A DNA stretch of 64,000 nucleotides from NCBI RefSeq assembly GCF_036967205.1, contig NZ_CP146022.1:3782001-3846000 (forward strand), read 5' to 3'. The first letter of the stretch is position 1. Each line of letters opens with the position of its first letter. This stretch comes from Streptomyces sp. Q6. GTDB lineage: Bacteria > Actinomycetota > Actinomycetes > Streptomycetales > Streptomycetaceae. Both the position numbers and the translations under genes were made by a program. Positions 17,476-30,684 of the stretch are shown one piece after another. Below the pieces are notes generated by a model that saw only the letters and a list, made by a program, of their open reading frames with translations, was not told the DNA's origin and did no database searches.

Positions 17476-18144
17476 TCAGTCGCGCCCTTCGGCGGTGCAG
17501 ACGCAGACACGGTTGCCCTCCGGGTCGGCGAGCACGGTGAACGACGGGGCGGAGCTGGAGTCGACGACGGTGCCGCCTGCGGCGACGGCGGCCGCGATGC
17601 GCGGCGCCGCCTCCTCGGGGGCCAGCCAGAGGTCGGGGTGCCAGCGCTGGCGCGGGGTCTCGTGGGCGTCGGTGCGCTGGAACCACACGTTGGGGACGCG
17701 CCGGCCCGGGTCCATGACGTCGTCGCGGACGATGTGGTCCGGGGAGCCGGTGAGCAGGGCCGACCAGAAGGGCCCGACGAGGTCGAAGTCGACGGCGTCC
17801 AGCGCGAGTTCGAGCTGTGCCACCTCGCCCGGGACGGCCCGCAGCCCATGCTTCCGAGCCAACGCGCTGACCGCCTGGGCAAGGTGCAGATCGGCCCCGG
17901 TGATCCAGCGACCGCCGTCACCGTCCGCCGTGCACAACGCCAGCTCGACGAACCCGGAGCCGAGCCGCACGTCAGGCTCCCGGCCCGCGGCCGCCGCCAC
18001 CTCGGCGACGGCGGCGACGAACGCCGCGCCCTCGCCGAGACCGGCGACCCGGTAGCGGGCGACGAGCGGCTGAGCGAGCTTGCGCCAGTCGCCGAGGCGG
18101 TCGGCGAGGGCGGCGAGGATCTCCGGAGTCGCGAGCTTGTCCAT
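17476..18144 (-). CDS. Pterin-carbinolamine-dehydratase-like / VOC fusion protein
   Basis: 222 residues with two halves. The N-terminus (about 1-105) resembles PCD/DCoH: LGDWRKL, FVAAVAEVAAAAGREPDVRLG, then THD-like ITGADLHLAQAVSALARKHG. The C-terminal half (about 110-220) is a glyoxalase/bleomycin-resistance (VOC) fold ending in the usual LADPEGNRVCVC. Usual catalytic histidines of PCD are only partly kept (for example HLA), so dehydratase activity is uncertain. Function unknown; it stands 22 bases downstream of the methyltransferase on the same strand and may be co-transcribed. Confidence 0.75.
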   Translation of the reverse strand: MDKLATPEILAALADRLGDWRKLAQPLVARYRVAGLGEGAAFVAAVAEVAAAAGREPDVRLGSGFVELALCTADGDGGRWITGADLHLAQAVSALARKHGLRAVPGEVAQLELALDAVDFDLVGPFWSALLTGSPDHIVRDDVMDPGRRVPNVWFQRTDAHETPRQRWHPDLWLAPEEAAPRIAAAVAAGGTVVDSSSAPSFTVLADPEGNRVCVCTAEGRD

Positions 18145-18166
18145 GCCCCGATCCTGCCCTCCGGGC

Positions 18167-18820
18167 CTACGCCTTGCGCGCGAGAAGCTGGACCTCCTGG
18201 AACTGCCGCCGGTCCGTGGGCTTCGGCTCGATCACCGTACGGGCCGTCTCCACCAGCCCGTGCTCCCGCAGGAGCGCGGCGAACCGGTCGGGGGCCCAGC
18301 GGTACGCCGTGGTCACCGCGTGGTCGTAGGCCTGCGTCTCCTGGCCGGGGCCGTCGGTGGCGGGGAAGCCGATCAGCAGGTGCCCGCCGGGGGCGAGGAC
18401 CCGGGAGATCTCGGCCAGGACGGCGGGCAGTTCCGGCGGCGGGGTGTGGATGAGGGACCACCGCGCGAGCACCCCGCCCAGGGCGCCGTCGCCGAGGTCG
18501 AGCGCGGCCATCGAACCGACCTCGAACCGCAGCGCGGGGTGCGCCGCGCGGGCGAGTTCGATCATCACCGGGGAGGCGTCGACACCGAAGGCGTTCAGGC
18601 CGAGGCCGTGCAGGTGAGCGGTGACGTACCCGGGCCCGCACCCGAGATCCGCGACCACCCCGCCCCCCTCGGCGGCCGCCCCCACGAGCTCCGCGAAGGC
18701 GCTCAGGTGCGCGCGCTCCAGCGGGCGGTCGCGCAGGGAGTCCTGGAAGAGCTCCGCGTACGTGGGGGCGATGGCGTCGTAGGCGGCACGGGTGGCGTGC
18801 AGCGTCTCGGGTTCGGTCAT
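18167..18820 (-). CDS. Class I SAM-dependent methyltransferase
   Basis: 217 residues. The SAM-binding glycine loop is VADLGCGPGYV at about 57-67, with an acidic residue ending strand 2 (FGVDASPVMI) and a Methyltransf_11-type core. A C-terminal extension with RTVIEPKPTDR resembles quinone/small-molecule methyltransferases. Substrate unknown. Intact start at ATG 18820; the next gene upstream (hydrolase) ends 55 bases away on the same strand. Confidence 0.85.
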   Translation of the reverse strand: MTEPETLHATRAAYDAIAPTYAELFQDSLRDRPLERAHLSAFAELVGAAAEGGGVVADLGCGPGYVTAHLHGLGLNAFGVDASPVMIELARAAHPALRFEVGSMAALDLGDGALGGVLARWSLIHTPPPELPAVLAEISRVLAPGGHLLIGFPATDGPGQETQAYDHAVTTAYRWAPDRFAALLREHGLVETARTVIEPKPTDRRQFQEVQLLARKA

Positions 18821-18875
18821 CCGGAGACCGTAGCGGGTCGCCGCCCGGCGGCCACCGGCGATCGGCCACCGCCGT

Positions 18876-19592
18876 CTACCCGCTCACGGAGGGCCTTGAG
18901 CCGTCGGCGAGTTCGACGATCAGCCGTGCCGTGCCCGCCGGGTCGACCACCTGGTGCAGATGCTCACCGGGCAGCCGCGCCACCCGCCAGCCACGGGCCC
19001 GCGCCGCGTCGGCGAGATCCTCGTACGGAGGGCCGAAGAGCAGGTACGAGCAGGGGTGATCGTCCCAGCCGTCGGGGACCGGGATGTGCTGCTCGTAGTA
19101 CGACAAGGGCAGCCGGGGCTGCTCCTCGACGATCGTCCGCCGCGTCACCGGGTCCGGGAACATCGGGTCGATGTCCGCGTCGTCCCACCAGTCGGTCCAG
19201 CGCGGCAGCCTGCCGTCGACGGCCATCGGACGGAGGAACTCCAGGAACGCGGGCTCGGCGACCGGGGTCCGGCCGGCCGGGTCCGGCAGCGCGGCGTCGA
19301 CGAACACCGACCCGGCCACGGCGCGGCCGCCGAGCCCCGCGCGGATCGTGGGCAGGAAGAGCCCCGCGTTGCTGTGCGCCACGAGCACGACGGGCCGGTC
19401 GGCGGGCACGTCCTGGACCGCCGCGCGGACGGCGTCGGCGACCTGGGGCCAGAACGGCGGATCGCCGGCCCCGATGCGCTGGAGCGAGGGGACCCGCACC
19501 CCGTACCCCTGCCCCGCCAGCCACTCGGCCACGGGGTGCCAGGTCGACGGACCTACGGACGGACTGTGGACGAGCACGAAGACGGGCCGCAT
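18876..19592 (-). CDS. Alpha/beta hydrolase
   Basis: 238 residues. The fold is recognisable from VFVLVHSPSVGPSTW (oxyanion strand, about 4-18) and the nucleophile elbow AHSNAG (Ser near 74), with a C-terminal GEHLHQVVDP supplying the histidine. It resembles small esterase-like hydrolases of the MenH/salicylate-esterase type. No signal peptide. Substrate not predictable. It ends 55 bases before the methyltransferase start. Confidence 0.8.
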   Translation of the reverse strand: MRPVFVLVHSPSVGPSTWHPVAEWLAGQGYGVRVPSLQRIGAGDPPFWPQVADAVRAAVQDVPADRPVVLVAHSNAGLFLPTIRAGLGGRAVAGSVFVDAALPDPAGRTPVAEPAFLEFLRPMAVDGRLPRWTDWWDDADIDPMFPDPVTRRTIVEEQPRLPLSYYEQHIPVPDGWDDHPCSYLLFGPPYEDLADAARARGWRVARLPGEHLHQVVDPAGTARLIVELADGSRPSVSG

Positions 19593-19652
19593 CCTCCGAT
19601 CCTGCCTCCCGCGCCACGGCGGCGGCCAGGAAGTCGGCTCGGAGCAGAGCCG

Positions 19653-20597
19653 TCAGTCCCTCGGCGGCGGCATCGCGCCGCTCACCTGGGTGCGGACCGC
19701 GCCCATGCTCGCCGCGATGACGAGGGCGATGGCGGCCGCCTCCACCCAGGAGAGCGCCTGGCTCAGGACGAGGAAGCCGGCGAGGGCCGCGATGGCCGGT
19801 TCGAGGCTCATCATCACGGCGAACGTGGACGCGGGCAGGCGGCGCAGAGCGATGAGTTCCAGGGTGTACGGGAGGACCGAGGAGAGGATCGCGATGGCCG
19901 CGCCGAGGCCCACGGTGACCGGGTCGAGCAGCTTGGATCCGGCCGTCGCCACACCCAGCGGGAGGCAGAGGACCGCGGCCACCGCCATCGCCAGGGCGAG
20001 CCCGTCGGCCTGCGGGAAGCGGCGGCCGGTGCGGGCGCTGAACACGATGTACGCGGCCCACATGGCACCCGCCGCCACCGCGAAGGCGACACCGACCAGG
20101 TCGAGGCCGCCCAGGCCGTCGCCCGCGCCGCCGAGCAGGAAGACGCCGCACAGGGCGAGGCCCGCCCAGACGAAGTTGATCGCGCGGCGGGAGGCGATGA
20201 CGGAGAGGGTCAGCGGGCCGAGGACCTCGAAGGTGACCGCGAGGCCCAGCGGGATGCGGGCCGCCGCCTGGTAGAAGAGCAGGTTCATGGCGCCCATGGC
20301 GACGCCGAACGCGACGACCGTGCCCCAGTCCGCGCGGGAGTGGCCGCGCAGCCGCGGCCTGCACACCACCAGCAGGACCACGGCGGCCACGACCAGGCGC
20401 AGCGTGACCACGCCGACGGCACCGGCGCGCGGCATCAGGCTCACGGCGAGCGCGCCGCCGAACTGCACGGAGACGCACCCCGCGAGGACCAGGCCGACCG
20501 GTCCGAGCGCCCCGCCGCGGCGGGGCGCGGGCGCGCCCCCGGCGGCGTCGGTGGTCCGCGCCGGGGCCTGGGCCGTCCGGGTCTCCGTGCCGCTCAC
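19653..20597 (-). CDS. EamA/DMT-superfamily exporter
   Basis: 314 residues with ten hydrophobic segments arranged as two EamA repeats, the topology of RhtA-type amino-acid or metabolite exporters of the inner membrane. The GTG at 20597 is chosen because AGGAG lies seven bases upstream; longer GTG starts upstream lack one. It is divergent from a LysR-type gene, an arrangement typical of an exporter controlled by its neighbour. The substrate is unknown. Confidence 0.83.
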   Translation of the reverse strand: MSGTETRTAQAPARTTDAAGGAPAPRRGGALGPVGLVLAGCVSVQFGGALAVSLMPRAGAVGVVTLRLVVAAVVLLVVCRPRLRGHSRADWGTVVAFGVAMGAMNLLFYQAAARIPLGLAVTFEVLGPLTLSVIASRRAINFVWAGLALCGVFLLGGAGDGLGGLDLVGVAFAVAAGAMWAAYIVFSARTGRRFPQADGLALAMAVAAVLCLPLGVATAGSKLLDPVTVGLGAAIAILSSVLPYTLELIALRRLPASTFAVMMSLEPAIAALAGFLVLSQALSWVEAAAIALVIAASMGAVRTQVSGAMPPPRD

Positions 20598-20652
20598 GCG
20601 CTCACTCCTGCTCACTCTCACCCACACGCCAAGTTCAGTTCATTGGACTTTA

Positions 20653-20677
20653 CAGGACAGCGCAATGGACTGTCCTG
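20653..20677. promoter_or_regulatory. Inverted repeat between EamA and LysR genes
   Basis: CAGGACAG (20653-20660) and CTGTCCTG (20670-20677) are perfect 8-base arms with a 9-base spacer. A nearby repeated TTGGACT/ATGGACT lies at 20644-20671. Divergent LysR/exporter pairs are usually controlled from such a site. Confidence 0.5.
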
Positions 20678-20755
20678 CGACCGTGACCCTTCACGCTAGG
20701 ACCCGCCGCCGCGCCCTGTGAAATGCCGTCTGCGCTCCGCTTATGCTCGGTGGAC

Positions 20756-21627
20756 ATGACCAGGGAACTGGAACTCCGCCACCTGCGCTGCTTCCTCGCG
20801 GTCGCCGACGAGGGCAACGTCACCCGCGCCGCCGCCCGCCTGCGCCTGACCCAGCCCGCCGTCTCCCGCACGCTCGCCGCCCTGGAGGACGGGCTCGGCG
20901 TACGGCTCGTCGACCGGTCCACCCACCATCTGGCGCTCACCCCCGAGGGTCACGCGTTCCGCGAGAAGGCGGCCGTGGCGGTCGCCGCGTTCGAGGACGC
21001 GCTGGCCGCCGCCCGTAACGCGTACCGGCCGCTGCGCCTCGGCCACGCCTGGTCGGCGGCGGGCGCCTACACGACCCCGCTGCTGCGGCGCTGGCGGGCC
21101 GCGCATCCGGACATCCCCTGGAGCTGCTGCGGATCGACGACCGTACGGCGGGGCTCACGCGCGGCGCCGTCGATGTCGCGCTGCTGCGCGGCCGGGTCGA
21201 CACGGCCGGTCTGGTGACGGAGCTGCTGTACGAGGAGGACCGGGTCGCCGCGCTGCCCGCCGACGGCCCGCTCGCCCGCCGCGACCGCCTCCGCCTCGCC
21301 GATCTCATCGGCGAGGTCATCGCCCTGAACACGGTCTCCGGCACGACCGCGCTCGACCTGTGGCCGCCGGACGCCCGGCCGACCGCGACGCTGACCGTCG
21401 CCAACACCGACGACTGGCTCGCCGCGATCGCCTCGGGCCAGGCGGTCGGGGTGACGTCCACCGCCACCGTGCGGATACACCCGCACCCGGGGGTCGTGTA
21501 CGTGCCGTTGAGCGACGCGTCCGCCCTGCCGGTGTTCCTGGCCCGGCGTCAGGGGGCGGGCGGGCATCCGGCGGCGGCCGAACTCATCGCCCTCGCGCAC
21601 GACGTGGCCGACGGGGTCACCGACTGA
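20756..21627 (+). pseudogene. LysR-type regulator with one frameshift
   Basis: The ATG at 20756 begins a normal LysR HTH (LRCFLAVADEGNVTRAAARL, then QPAVSRTLAALEDGLG). After HPDIP the frame changes: downstream, the frame ending at 21627 encodes the missing part of the effector domain (ELLRIDDRTAGL, then VTELLYEEDRVAALPADG). Adding one C to the CCCC run at 21115-21118 restores a single protein of about 290 residues, normal for the family. It could be a true mutation or a base-calling error. It should regulate the divergent EamA exporter. Confidence 0.8.
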
Positions 21628-21658
21628 GCCGACCGGCCCCGCCCCCGGACCCCGCCCC

Positions 21659-25894
<4,236 letters not shown>

Positions 25895-25913
25895 CCCGTA
25901 CGTCGCACGAACA

Positions 25914-25943
25914 CCGGCCGGGCGTGTCAGCACGCCCGGCCGG
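25914..25943. terminator. Terminator hairpin after serC
   Basis: Arms of 13 bases (25914-25926, 25931-25943) pair perfectly around a TCAG loop, 20 bases after the serC stop. It lies between convergent genes and could serve both. Confidence 0.8.
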
Positions 25944-26039
25944 CGCGTTCACGGACGTACGGCCACGCGACCGGGCCCCGAACTCGCGGACCGGCGCACA
26001 CGACCGGCTCACACGGCCTCCGGCCGGGGCCCGGGTCGC

Positions 26040-27064
26040 TCAGTCCCGCTTCGGCTTGCGCAGCAGCCGGCCGATCCCGATCACGGCGATGAGGACCACG
26101 GCGGCGCCGACGGCCCCGCCTTCCCGCTGAACCCGCCGTCGTCGCTCCCGCCGCTCCCCGAACTCGCGCCGCCGCCCGACGCGTGGGAGCCGCTGCCGCC
26201 GCCGTCGTCGTCCGCGGCGCCCTCGACGTCCTCCGGCTCGACCGAGCTGCCCTTGCCCTCGCTCCCGTACAGCAGCGTCTTCCCGTCGACGGTGTACGTC
26301 AGCGACTCGCCCTGCGGTTGCAGCGGCACGCTCAACTGGCCCTGCCGCTCGGGCTTCCCGTCGTTCCAGGAGTACGCGATGCCGCCGAAGTAGCCGCGCA
26401 CGGAGAGCTGCTTGCCGTCCGGCGAGAAGGCGGCGTCGGTCGCCCACAGGTCGATGTCGGCGATGCGCTTGAAGGTGTTCGTGGCGGAGGAGTTCAGCGG
26501 GTCGGGGCCTTCGTAGAGACCGCCGCCGTTCTCGTCCTTCTCGATCAGGTAGACCCGGCCGGTCTTCGGGTGGACCATCATCGCCTCGGCGTTGCGCGGC
26601 CCGTCCGCGTACTGCACGACGTACTGCGTGGCCCGGACCGTCTGGTCACGGAGCTCCTTCGGCTCGGGGAGCCGGTAGATCCAGACGTGGTCCCACGTGC
26701 CGCCGAGGTTGTCCCCGATGTCGCCCACGTAGAGGTCCCCGTCGGGGCCGATCGAGATCGCCTCGACGTCGCGCGGGGAGCCGATGCCGGTGAGGGTGAG
26801 CGTGGCGACGGTCTTCCCGGTACGGCCGTCGATCGCGTACAGGTACGCGCCGTCGTCGCTGTCGTTGTGGGTCCAGTAGACGCCGGGGTGGGCGCGGGAG
26901 GCGGCGAGGCCGCTGGACTCGGTGATCCGGGGGTCCTGGATCGTGAAGCCGTCGGACCCCGCGGGCCGGTCGGCGGCGGCCGCGGGCAGCGCTGCCGGAC
27001 CCAGCAGCAGAGCGGCGGCGGCCACGGCCCCACCCACACGCGACGACACCTTGTACGGACGCAT
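26040..27064 (-). pseudogene. Secreted, membrane-anchored beta-propeller-like protein with frameshift
   Basis: The ATG 27064 is followed by a signal peptide (cleavage near AAAAD, residue 30) and repeated propeller-like strands (ESSGLAASRAHPGVYWTHND, VGDIGDN, AFSPDGKQL). A Gly/Ser-rich linker follows. In the current frame the protein ends early at 26081, but the neighbouring frame encodes a clean membrane helix and basic tail (VGAAVVLIAVIGIG, then RLLRKPKRD) ending at 26040. One extra base in the CCCC run at 26114-26117 joins them, giving about 341 residues: signal peptide, extracellular propeller, linker, C-terminal anchor. Function unknown. Confidence 0.75.
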
Positions 27065-27143
27065 GCCCCCAGCTTGCCAGGCGTGTTCGGTCTCACACGC
27101 ACGCGCCCGTGGTGATCTCCGCGGCATCGACCATGATGAGCGG

Positions 27144-27803
27144 ATGCTCAGGTTCATGTTCGTGGGTGACTCCATGACGATCGGAGGCGCCGGCGAGCAC
27201 ACCTGGCGCCATCGCATGTGGCAGCACCTGCGCGCCACCGGCACCGACTGCGCCGTGGTCGGCCCGCGCACCGCGCTGCACGGCGGCGGCCACGACTACG
27301 CCGACCCGGACTTCCCGCAGCACCATCTGGCCGGCTGGGGCGAGGGCTGGCAGCACATGGCGCCGCTGATCGGCGACGCGATCACGTCGACCGGCGCGGA
27401 CACGCTCCTGATCTCCCTCGGCCTGATCGACCTCGGCTTCTACACGGACGCCGAGCAGACCGCCGAGAACGTACGCCGCTTCGTCGCCGGGGCCCGCGCC
27501 GCGAACCCCACCGTCCGCATCGTCGCGCTCCCCGTCATCCCGAACATCCGCGCCGAGTCCGACGCGCCCTTCGCGGCGCAGGTCGCACACTTCAACACGC
27601 TGCTCGCGAAGGCGGTCGCGGACCTGTCGGAGCCCCGCTCGCCGCTGCTGCTCGCGTCGGTCCCCGAGTCCTACGACATCCACCAGGACACGTACGACGG
27701 GACGCACCCGAACGCCTCCGGCGAGCACAAGCTGGCCGCCGCCTTCGCGGACGCGCTGCACCAGGCGTGGGGCATCGGCGGCCCCTACCGCGGCCTCTCC
27801 TGA
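27144..27803 (+). CDS. SGNH/GDSL-type hydrolase
   Basis: 219 residues. Block I is FVGDSMTIGG with nucleophile Ser10; the catalytic Asp185-His188 pair lies in DGTHPN near the C-terminus. Oxyanion residues (Gly in SLGLIDLG) are less typical of block III, which usually reads GxND. There is no obvious signal peptide, so a cytoplasmic esterase, or one exported by other means, is possible. Substrate unknown. It is followed by a tandem repeat and a terminator. Confidence 0.82.
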   Translation: MLRFMFVGDSMTIGGAGEHTWRHRMWQHLRATGTDCAVVGPRTALHGGGHDYADPDFPQHHLAGWGEGWQHMAPLIGDAITSTGADTLLISLGLIDLGFYTDAEQTAENVRRFVAGARAANPTVRIVALPVIPNIRAESDAPFAAQVAHFNTLLAKAVADLSEPRSPLLLASVPESYDIHQDTYDGTHPNASGEHKLAAAFADALHQAWGIGGPYRGLS

Positions 27804-27817
27804 GCACTCTTCCGAGC

Positions 27818-27877
27818 GCTGTTCCGTGGGCTGTTCCGTGGGCTGTTCCGTGGGCTGTTCCGAGGACTGTTCCGGGA
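27818..27877 (+). repeat. 12-base tandem repeat, about five copies
   Basis: Three exact copies of GCTGTTCCGTGG (27818, 27830, 27842) are followed by two degenerate ones (27854, 27866). The array is between the hydrolase stop and the terminator stem. On the reverse strand it would encode a TEQP-like repeat, but in a frame I do not consider a gene. Confidence 0.85.
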
Positions 27878-27884
27878 AACGCCG

Positions 27885-27926
27885 AGGGCGGCGCACGACC
27901 GACTCCTCGTCGGTGTGCGCCGCCCT
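27885..27926. terminator. Bidirectional terminator hairpin
   Basis: Perfect 12-base arms at 27885-27896 and 27915-27926; the loop itself holds a small CCGA/TCGG stem. It lies between the convergent hydrolase and ABC permease genes. Confidence 0.75.
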
Positions 27927-27943
27927 GAAGGCCGCCACGGTGC

Positions 27944-28726
27944 TTACTTGGGGTCGCGGTTGAACGTGGCGGTCGACCAGAAGTAGCCGAGGACCGTGAG
28001 GCCCACGCACCAGCCGACGGCCAGCCAGCCGTTGTGCCCGATCTCGCTGCCCAGGAGCAGGCCGCGCAGGGTCTCGATGGCCGGGGTGAACGGCTGGTAC
28101 TCGGCGATCGGCCGGAACCAGCCCGGCATCGAGTCGAGCGGGACGAAGGCGCTGGAGAGCAGCGGCAGCAGGATCAGCGGCATCGCGTTGTTGCTGGCCG
28201 CCTCGGCGGTCGGGCTGACCAGCCCCATGCCGACGGCGATCCAGGTGAGCGCCAGGGCGAAGAGGACGAGCATCCCGAAGGCGGCGAGCCATTCGAGGGC
28301 CGTGGCGTCGGTCGAGCGGAAGCCGATGGCGACACCCACGGCGCCGACGAGGACCACGCTGACGACCGACTGGACGACACTGCCGACGACGTGTCCGACG
28401 AGCACGGACGGGCGGTGGATCGCCATGGTGCGGAACCGGGCGATGATGCCCTCGCTCATGTCGTTGGAGACGGAGACGGCGGTGCCGATCACCGTGGAGC
28501 CGATGGTCATGAGGAGCAGACCGGGCACCACGTACGCGATGTAGTCGGAGCGGTCGCCGCCGATGCCCGAGCTCATCGCGTCGCCGAAGATGTAGACGAA
28601 CAGCAGCAACAGCATGATCGGTGTGAGCAGCAGGTTCAGGGTGAGCGATGGGTAGCGGCGGGCGTGCAGGAGGTTGCGGCGCAGCATCGTGGCCGAGTCG
28701 CGGGCGGCGAGGGAGAGCGAGCTCAT
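27944..28726 (-). CDS. ABC-2-type permease (DrrB-like)
   Basis: 260 residues with six predicted membrane helices, ABC2 permease fold: NLLLTPIMLLLLFVYIFG, the conserved SEGIIARFRTMAI loop, and a C-terminal GYFWSTATFNRDPK. Together with the ATPase encoded just upstream (four-base ATGA overlap) it forms a two-component exporter of the daunorubicin-resistance DrrAB type, probably for a hydrophobic compound. It is the third gene of the DUF4097-ATPase-permease unit. Confidence 0.88.
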   Translation of the reverse strand: MSSLSLAARDSATMLRRNLLHARRYPSLTLNLLLTPIMLLLLFVYIFGDAMSSGIGGDRSDYIAYVVPGLLLMTIGSTVIGTAVSVSNDMSEGIIARFRTMAIHRPSVLVGHVVGSVVQSVVSVVLVGAVGVAIGFRSTDATALEWLAAFGMLVLFALALTWIAVGMGLVSPTAEAASNNAMPLILLPLLSSAFVPLDSMPGWFRPIAEYQPFTPAIETLRGLLLGSEIGHNGWLAVGWCVGLTVLGYFWSTATFNRDPK

Positions 28727-29712
28727 CGGACTGACTCCTTGGTGGCGGCGGCGAGGTCGGGGCGTGCGGAACCCGCGGGGCTCGCGGGGCTCTCGGTGAG
28801 GGCGAAGAAGACGTCGTCGAGGTCTGGGGTGTGCACGGTCAGTTCGTCCGCCTCGATGCCGGCGGCGTCCAACCGGTCGAGAACGGCGCGCAGTTCGCGC
28901 TGACTGCCGTCCGAGGGGAGCTGGAGCGCGAGCGCCTCGTCGTCGCGGGCGGCCCCGGTCAGCGCGGCCGCGGCGGACCGGTAGGCGGCCGGGTCGGTGA
29001 AGCGGAGCCGGACGTGTCCGCCGGGGACGATCCGCTTGAGCTCCTCGGCACTGCCCTCGGCGGCGATCTTGCCGTCGTGCAACACCGCGATGCGGTCGGC
29101 GAGTTCGTCCGCCTCCTCCAGGTACTGGGTGGTGAGCAGGACGGTGACACCGTCCGCGACCAGGCCGCGGATGATCTGCCACATGGTGTGCCGGGACCGC
29201 GGGTCGAGCCCGGTGGTCGGCTCGTCGAGGAAGATGATCCGCGGACCGCCGACCAGCGTCATGGCGATGTCGAGGCGGCGCTTCATACCGCCGGAGTAGG
29301 TGGAGGCGGGCTTCTTCGCGGCCTCCACCAGGTCGAAGCGCTCCAGGAGTTCGGCGGCGATGCGCCGCCCCTCCGCCTTGGAGAGGTGGTGCAGATCGGC
29401 CATGAGGAGCATGTTCTCCTCGCCGGTGATCAGCCCGTCGACGGCGGAGAACTGGCCGGTGACGCCGATCGCGGCGCGGATCTCCTGGGCCTCGGTGGCC
29501 CGGTCGTGGCCGCCGACCGTGATGGGGCCGGAGTCGGGGCCGGGCGAGATGAGAGTGGAGAGGATCTTGACGGCGGTGGTCTTGCCGGCGCCGTTCGGGC
29601 CGAGCAGGGCGAAGACCGTGCCGCTCGGCACCTCGATGTCGATGCCGTCCAGGACGACCTTGTCTCCGTAGGACTTGCGCAGGCCGTGTGCCGCGATGGC
29701 CGGGGTGCTCAT
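28723..29712 (-). CDS. ABC exporter ATPase (DrrA-like)
   Basis: 329 residues. Walker A GPNGAGKTT at 38-46, signature YSGGMKRRLDIA, Walker B FLDEPTTGLD, and a C-terminal DUF4162-like extension that is usual in DrrA proteins. It energises the permease encoded downstream. It starts 40 bases after the DUF4097 gene, so the three are probably one transcript starting near 30479. Confidence 0.9.
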   Translation of the reverse strand: MSTPAIAAHGLRKSYGDKVVLDGIDIEVPSGTVFALLGPNGAGKTTAVKILSTLISPGPDSGPITVGGHDRATEAQEIRAAIGVTGQFSAVDGLITGEENMLLMADLHHLSKAEGRRIAAELLERFDLVEAAKKPASTYSGGMKRRLDIAMTLVGGPRIIFLDEPTTGLDPRSRHTMWQIIRGLVADGVTVLLTTQYLEEADELADRIAVLHDGKIAAEGSAEELKRIVPGGHVRLRFTDPAAYRSAAAALTGAARDDEALALQLPSDGSQRELRAVLDRLDAAGIEADELTVHTPDLDDVFFALTESPASPAGSARPDLAAATKESVR

Positions 29713-29752
29713 GACGCGTACTCCTTGGTGGCGGTGGCTGCCGACGGGTTGC

Positions 29753-30415
29753 TCAGAGGCTGCGGGCGGTGATGTCGCCCTGGGAGGTGGTCGCGCGGAC
29801 GGTGAGGCCGGGGGTGCCGGTGTTGGCGAGGGCGTTGTCGATCCGGCCCTGGGTGGTGCCGGCGTCGAGGGAGGCGGAGACGCCGCGGGCGGCGGTGACG
29901 GTGATGTCGCCCTGCTGCGTGGTGAGTTGGACGCTGCCGCTCGTCGCCTCGGAGACGGTGATGTCGCCCTTCTGGGTGCTGATGGTGGCGGACCCCGTCA
30001 GCCGGCCGACCGTGACGTCACCGGTGGCGGTGAGGCGCATGCTCGCGGCCTCGTCGATCTTGACCGGGCCGTAGGCGCCGTCGACGACGACGTCACCGAG
30101 GCGGCCGACGGCCCGGAACTCGCTGCACGACGCGGCGACTTCGGCCCGGGACCCGGCGGGCAGCTGGACGGTGATCTCCAGGGAGCCGGAGGGGCCGAAG
30201 TACTGCTTCTTGGCGGCGGGGGCGTCGATCCGCAGGACTCCGTCGGCGAAGCCGACCTGGACCTCGGCGGCGGCCTTCACGTCGCGGCTCTTGGTGGTGT
30301 CGACGGGCCGGACGTCGACGGTGACGTCGGCGCGGTCGGCGGCGATCAGCTGCACGCGGCCGGCGGGGATGTCGAGGACGGTGGTGATCGGGGCGGTGGT
30401 CTCGAACTTCTGCAT
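29753..30415 (-). CDS. DUF4097-family beta-strand repeat protein
   Basis: 220 residues made of repeated short beta strands (GDVTVGRL, KGDITVSEA, QQGDITVTA, SQGDITARSL), the DUF4097 beta-helix pattern. There is no signal peptide or membrane helix, so it is likely cytosolic. AGGAGA lies upstream of the ATG. Relatives are frequently encoded beside membrane stress or exporter genes; their function is unknown. It is the first gene before the DrrAB-like exporter and faces the regulator gene at 30685. Confidence 0.85.
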   Translation of the reverse strand: MQKFETTAPITTVLDIPAGRVQLIAADRADVTVDVRPVDTTKSRDVKAAAEVQVGFADGVLRIDAPAAKKQYFGPSGSLEITVQLPAGSRAEVAASCSEFRAVGRLGDVVVDGAYGPVKIDEAASMRLTATGDVTVGRLTGSATISTQKGDITVSEATSGSVQLTTQQGDITVTAARGVSASLDAGTTQGRIDNALANTGTPGLTVRATTSQGDITARSL

Positions 30416-30478
30416 CGTTCTCTCCTGTGCTCGATTACTCGCTTGTCCGCTTGCTTGCCGCGGTTTCTGACATCGCAA

Positions 30479-30631
30479 ACGCTACGTTGCGTTTCATGAT
30501 CGCTCAATAGCTCCGTTGCAAGAGAACCCAGTAATTGCAGGTCAGAGCCAAGAATTTGTTGCAATGAATGAGAATCTAACGCAACAACGCACACCGATCC
30601 GTTGCAATGGAATGAACGTGAACGCTATGCT
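30479..30631. promoter_or_regulatory. Divergent promoters with a GTTGCR motif array
   Basis: An AT-rich island between the DUF4097 and regulator genes. GTTGCA/GTTGCG or its complement occurs at 30486, 30515, 30558, 30580 and 30601, with ATTGCA at 30534. Candidate plus-strand promoter: TTGCAA (30602-30607), 18-base spacer, TATGCT (30626-30631). Candidate minus-strand promoter: TTGAGC (30502-30507), 17-base spacer, TAGCGT (30479-30484). Motif copies overlap one -35 and one spacer, which fits repression of both sides by the neighbouring regulator. Confidence 0.6.
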
Positions 30632-30684
30632 GGCGACTGAGAGGCCGAGAACGACGACGGCGACGCACCACGAAGGAGACCCCG

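Noticed and set aside
27093-28292. Minus-strand ORF encoding TEQP repeats over the 12-base array
   Set aside because: The repeat peptide results from the DNA repeat on the reverse strand; the ORF crosses a terminator and the SGNH and permease genes.
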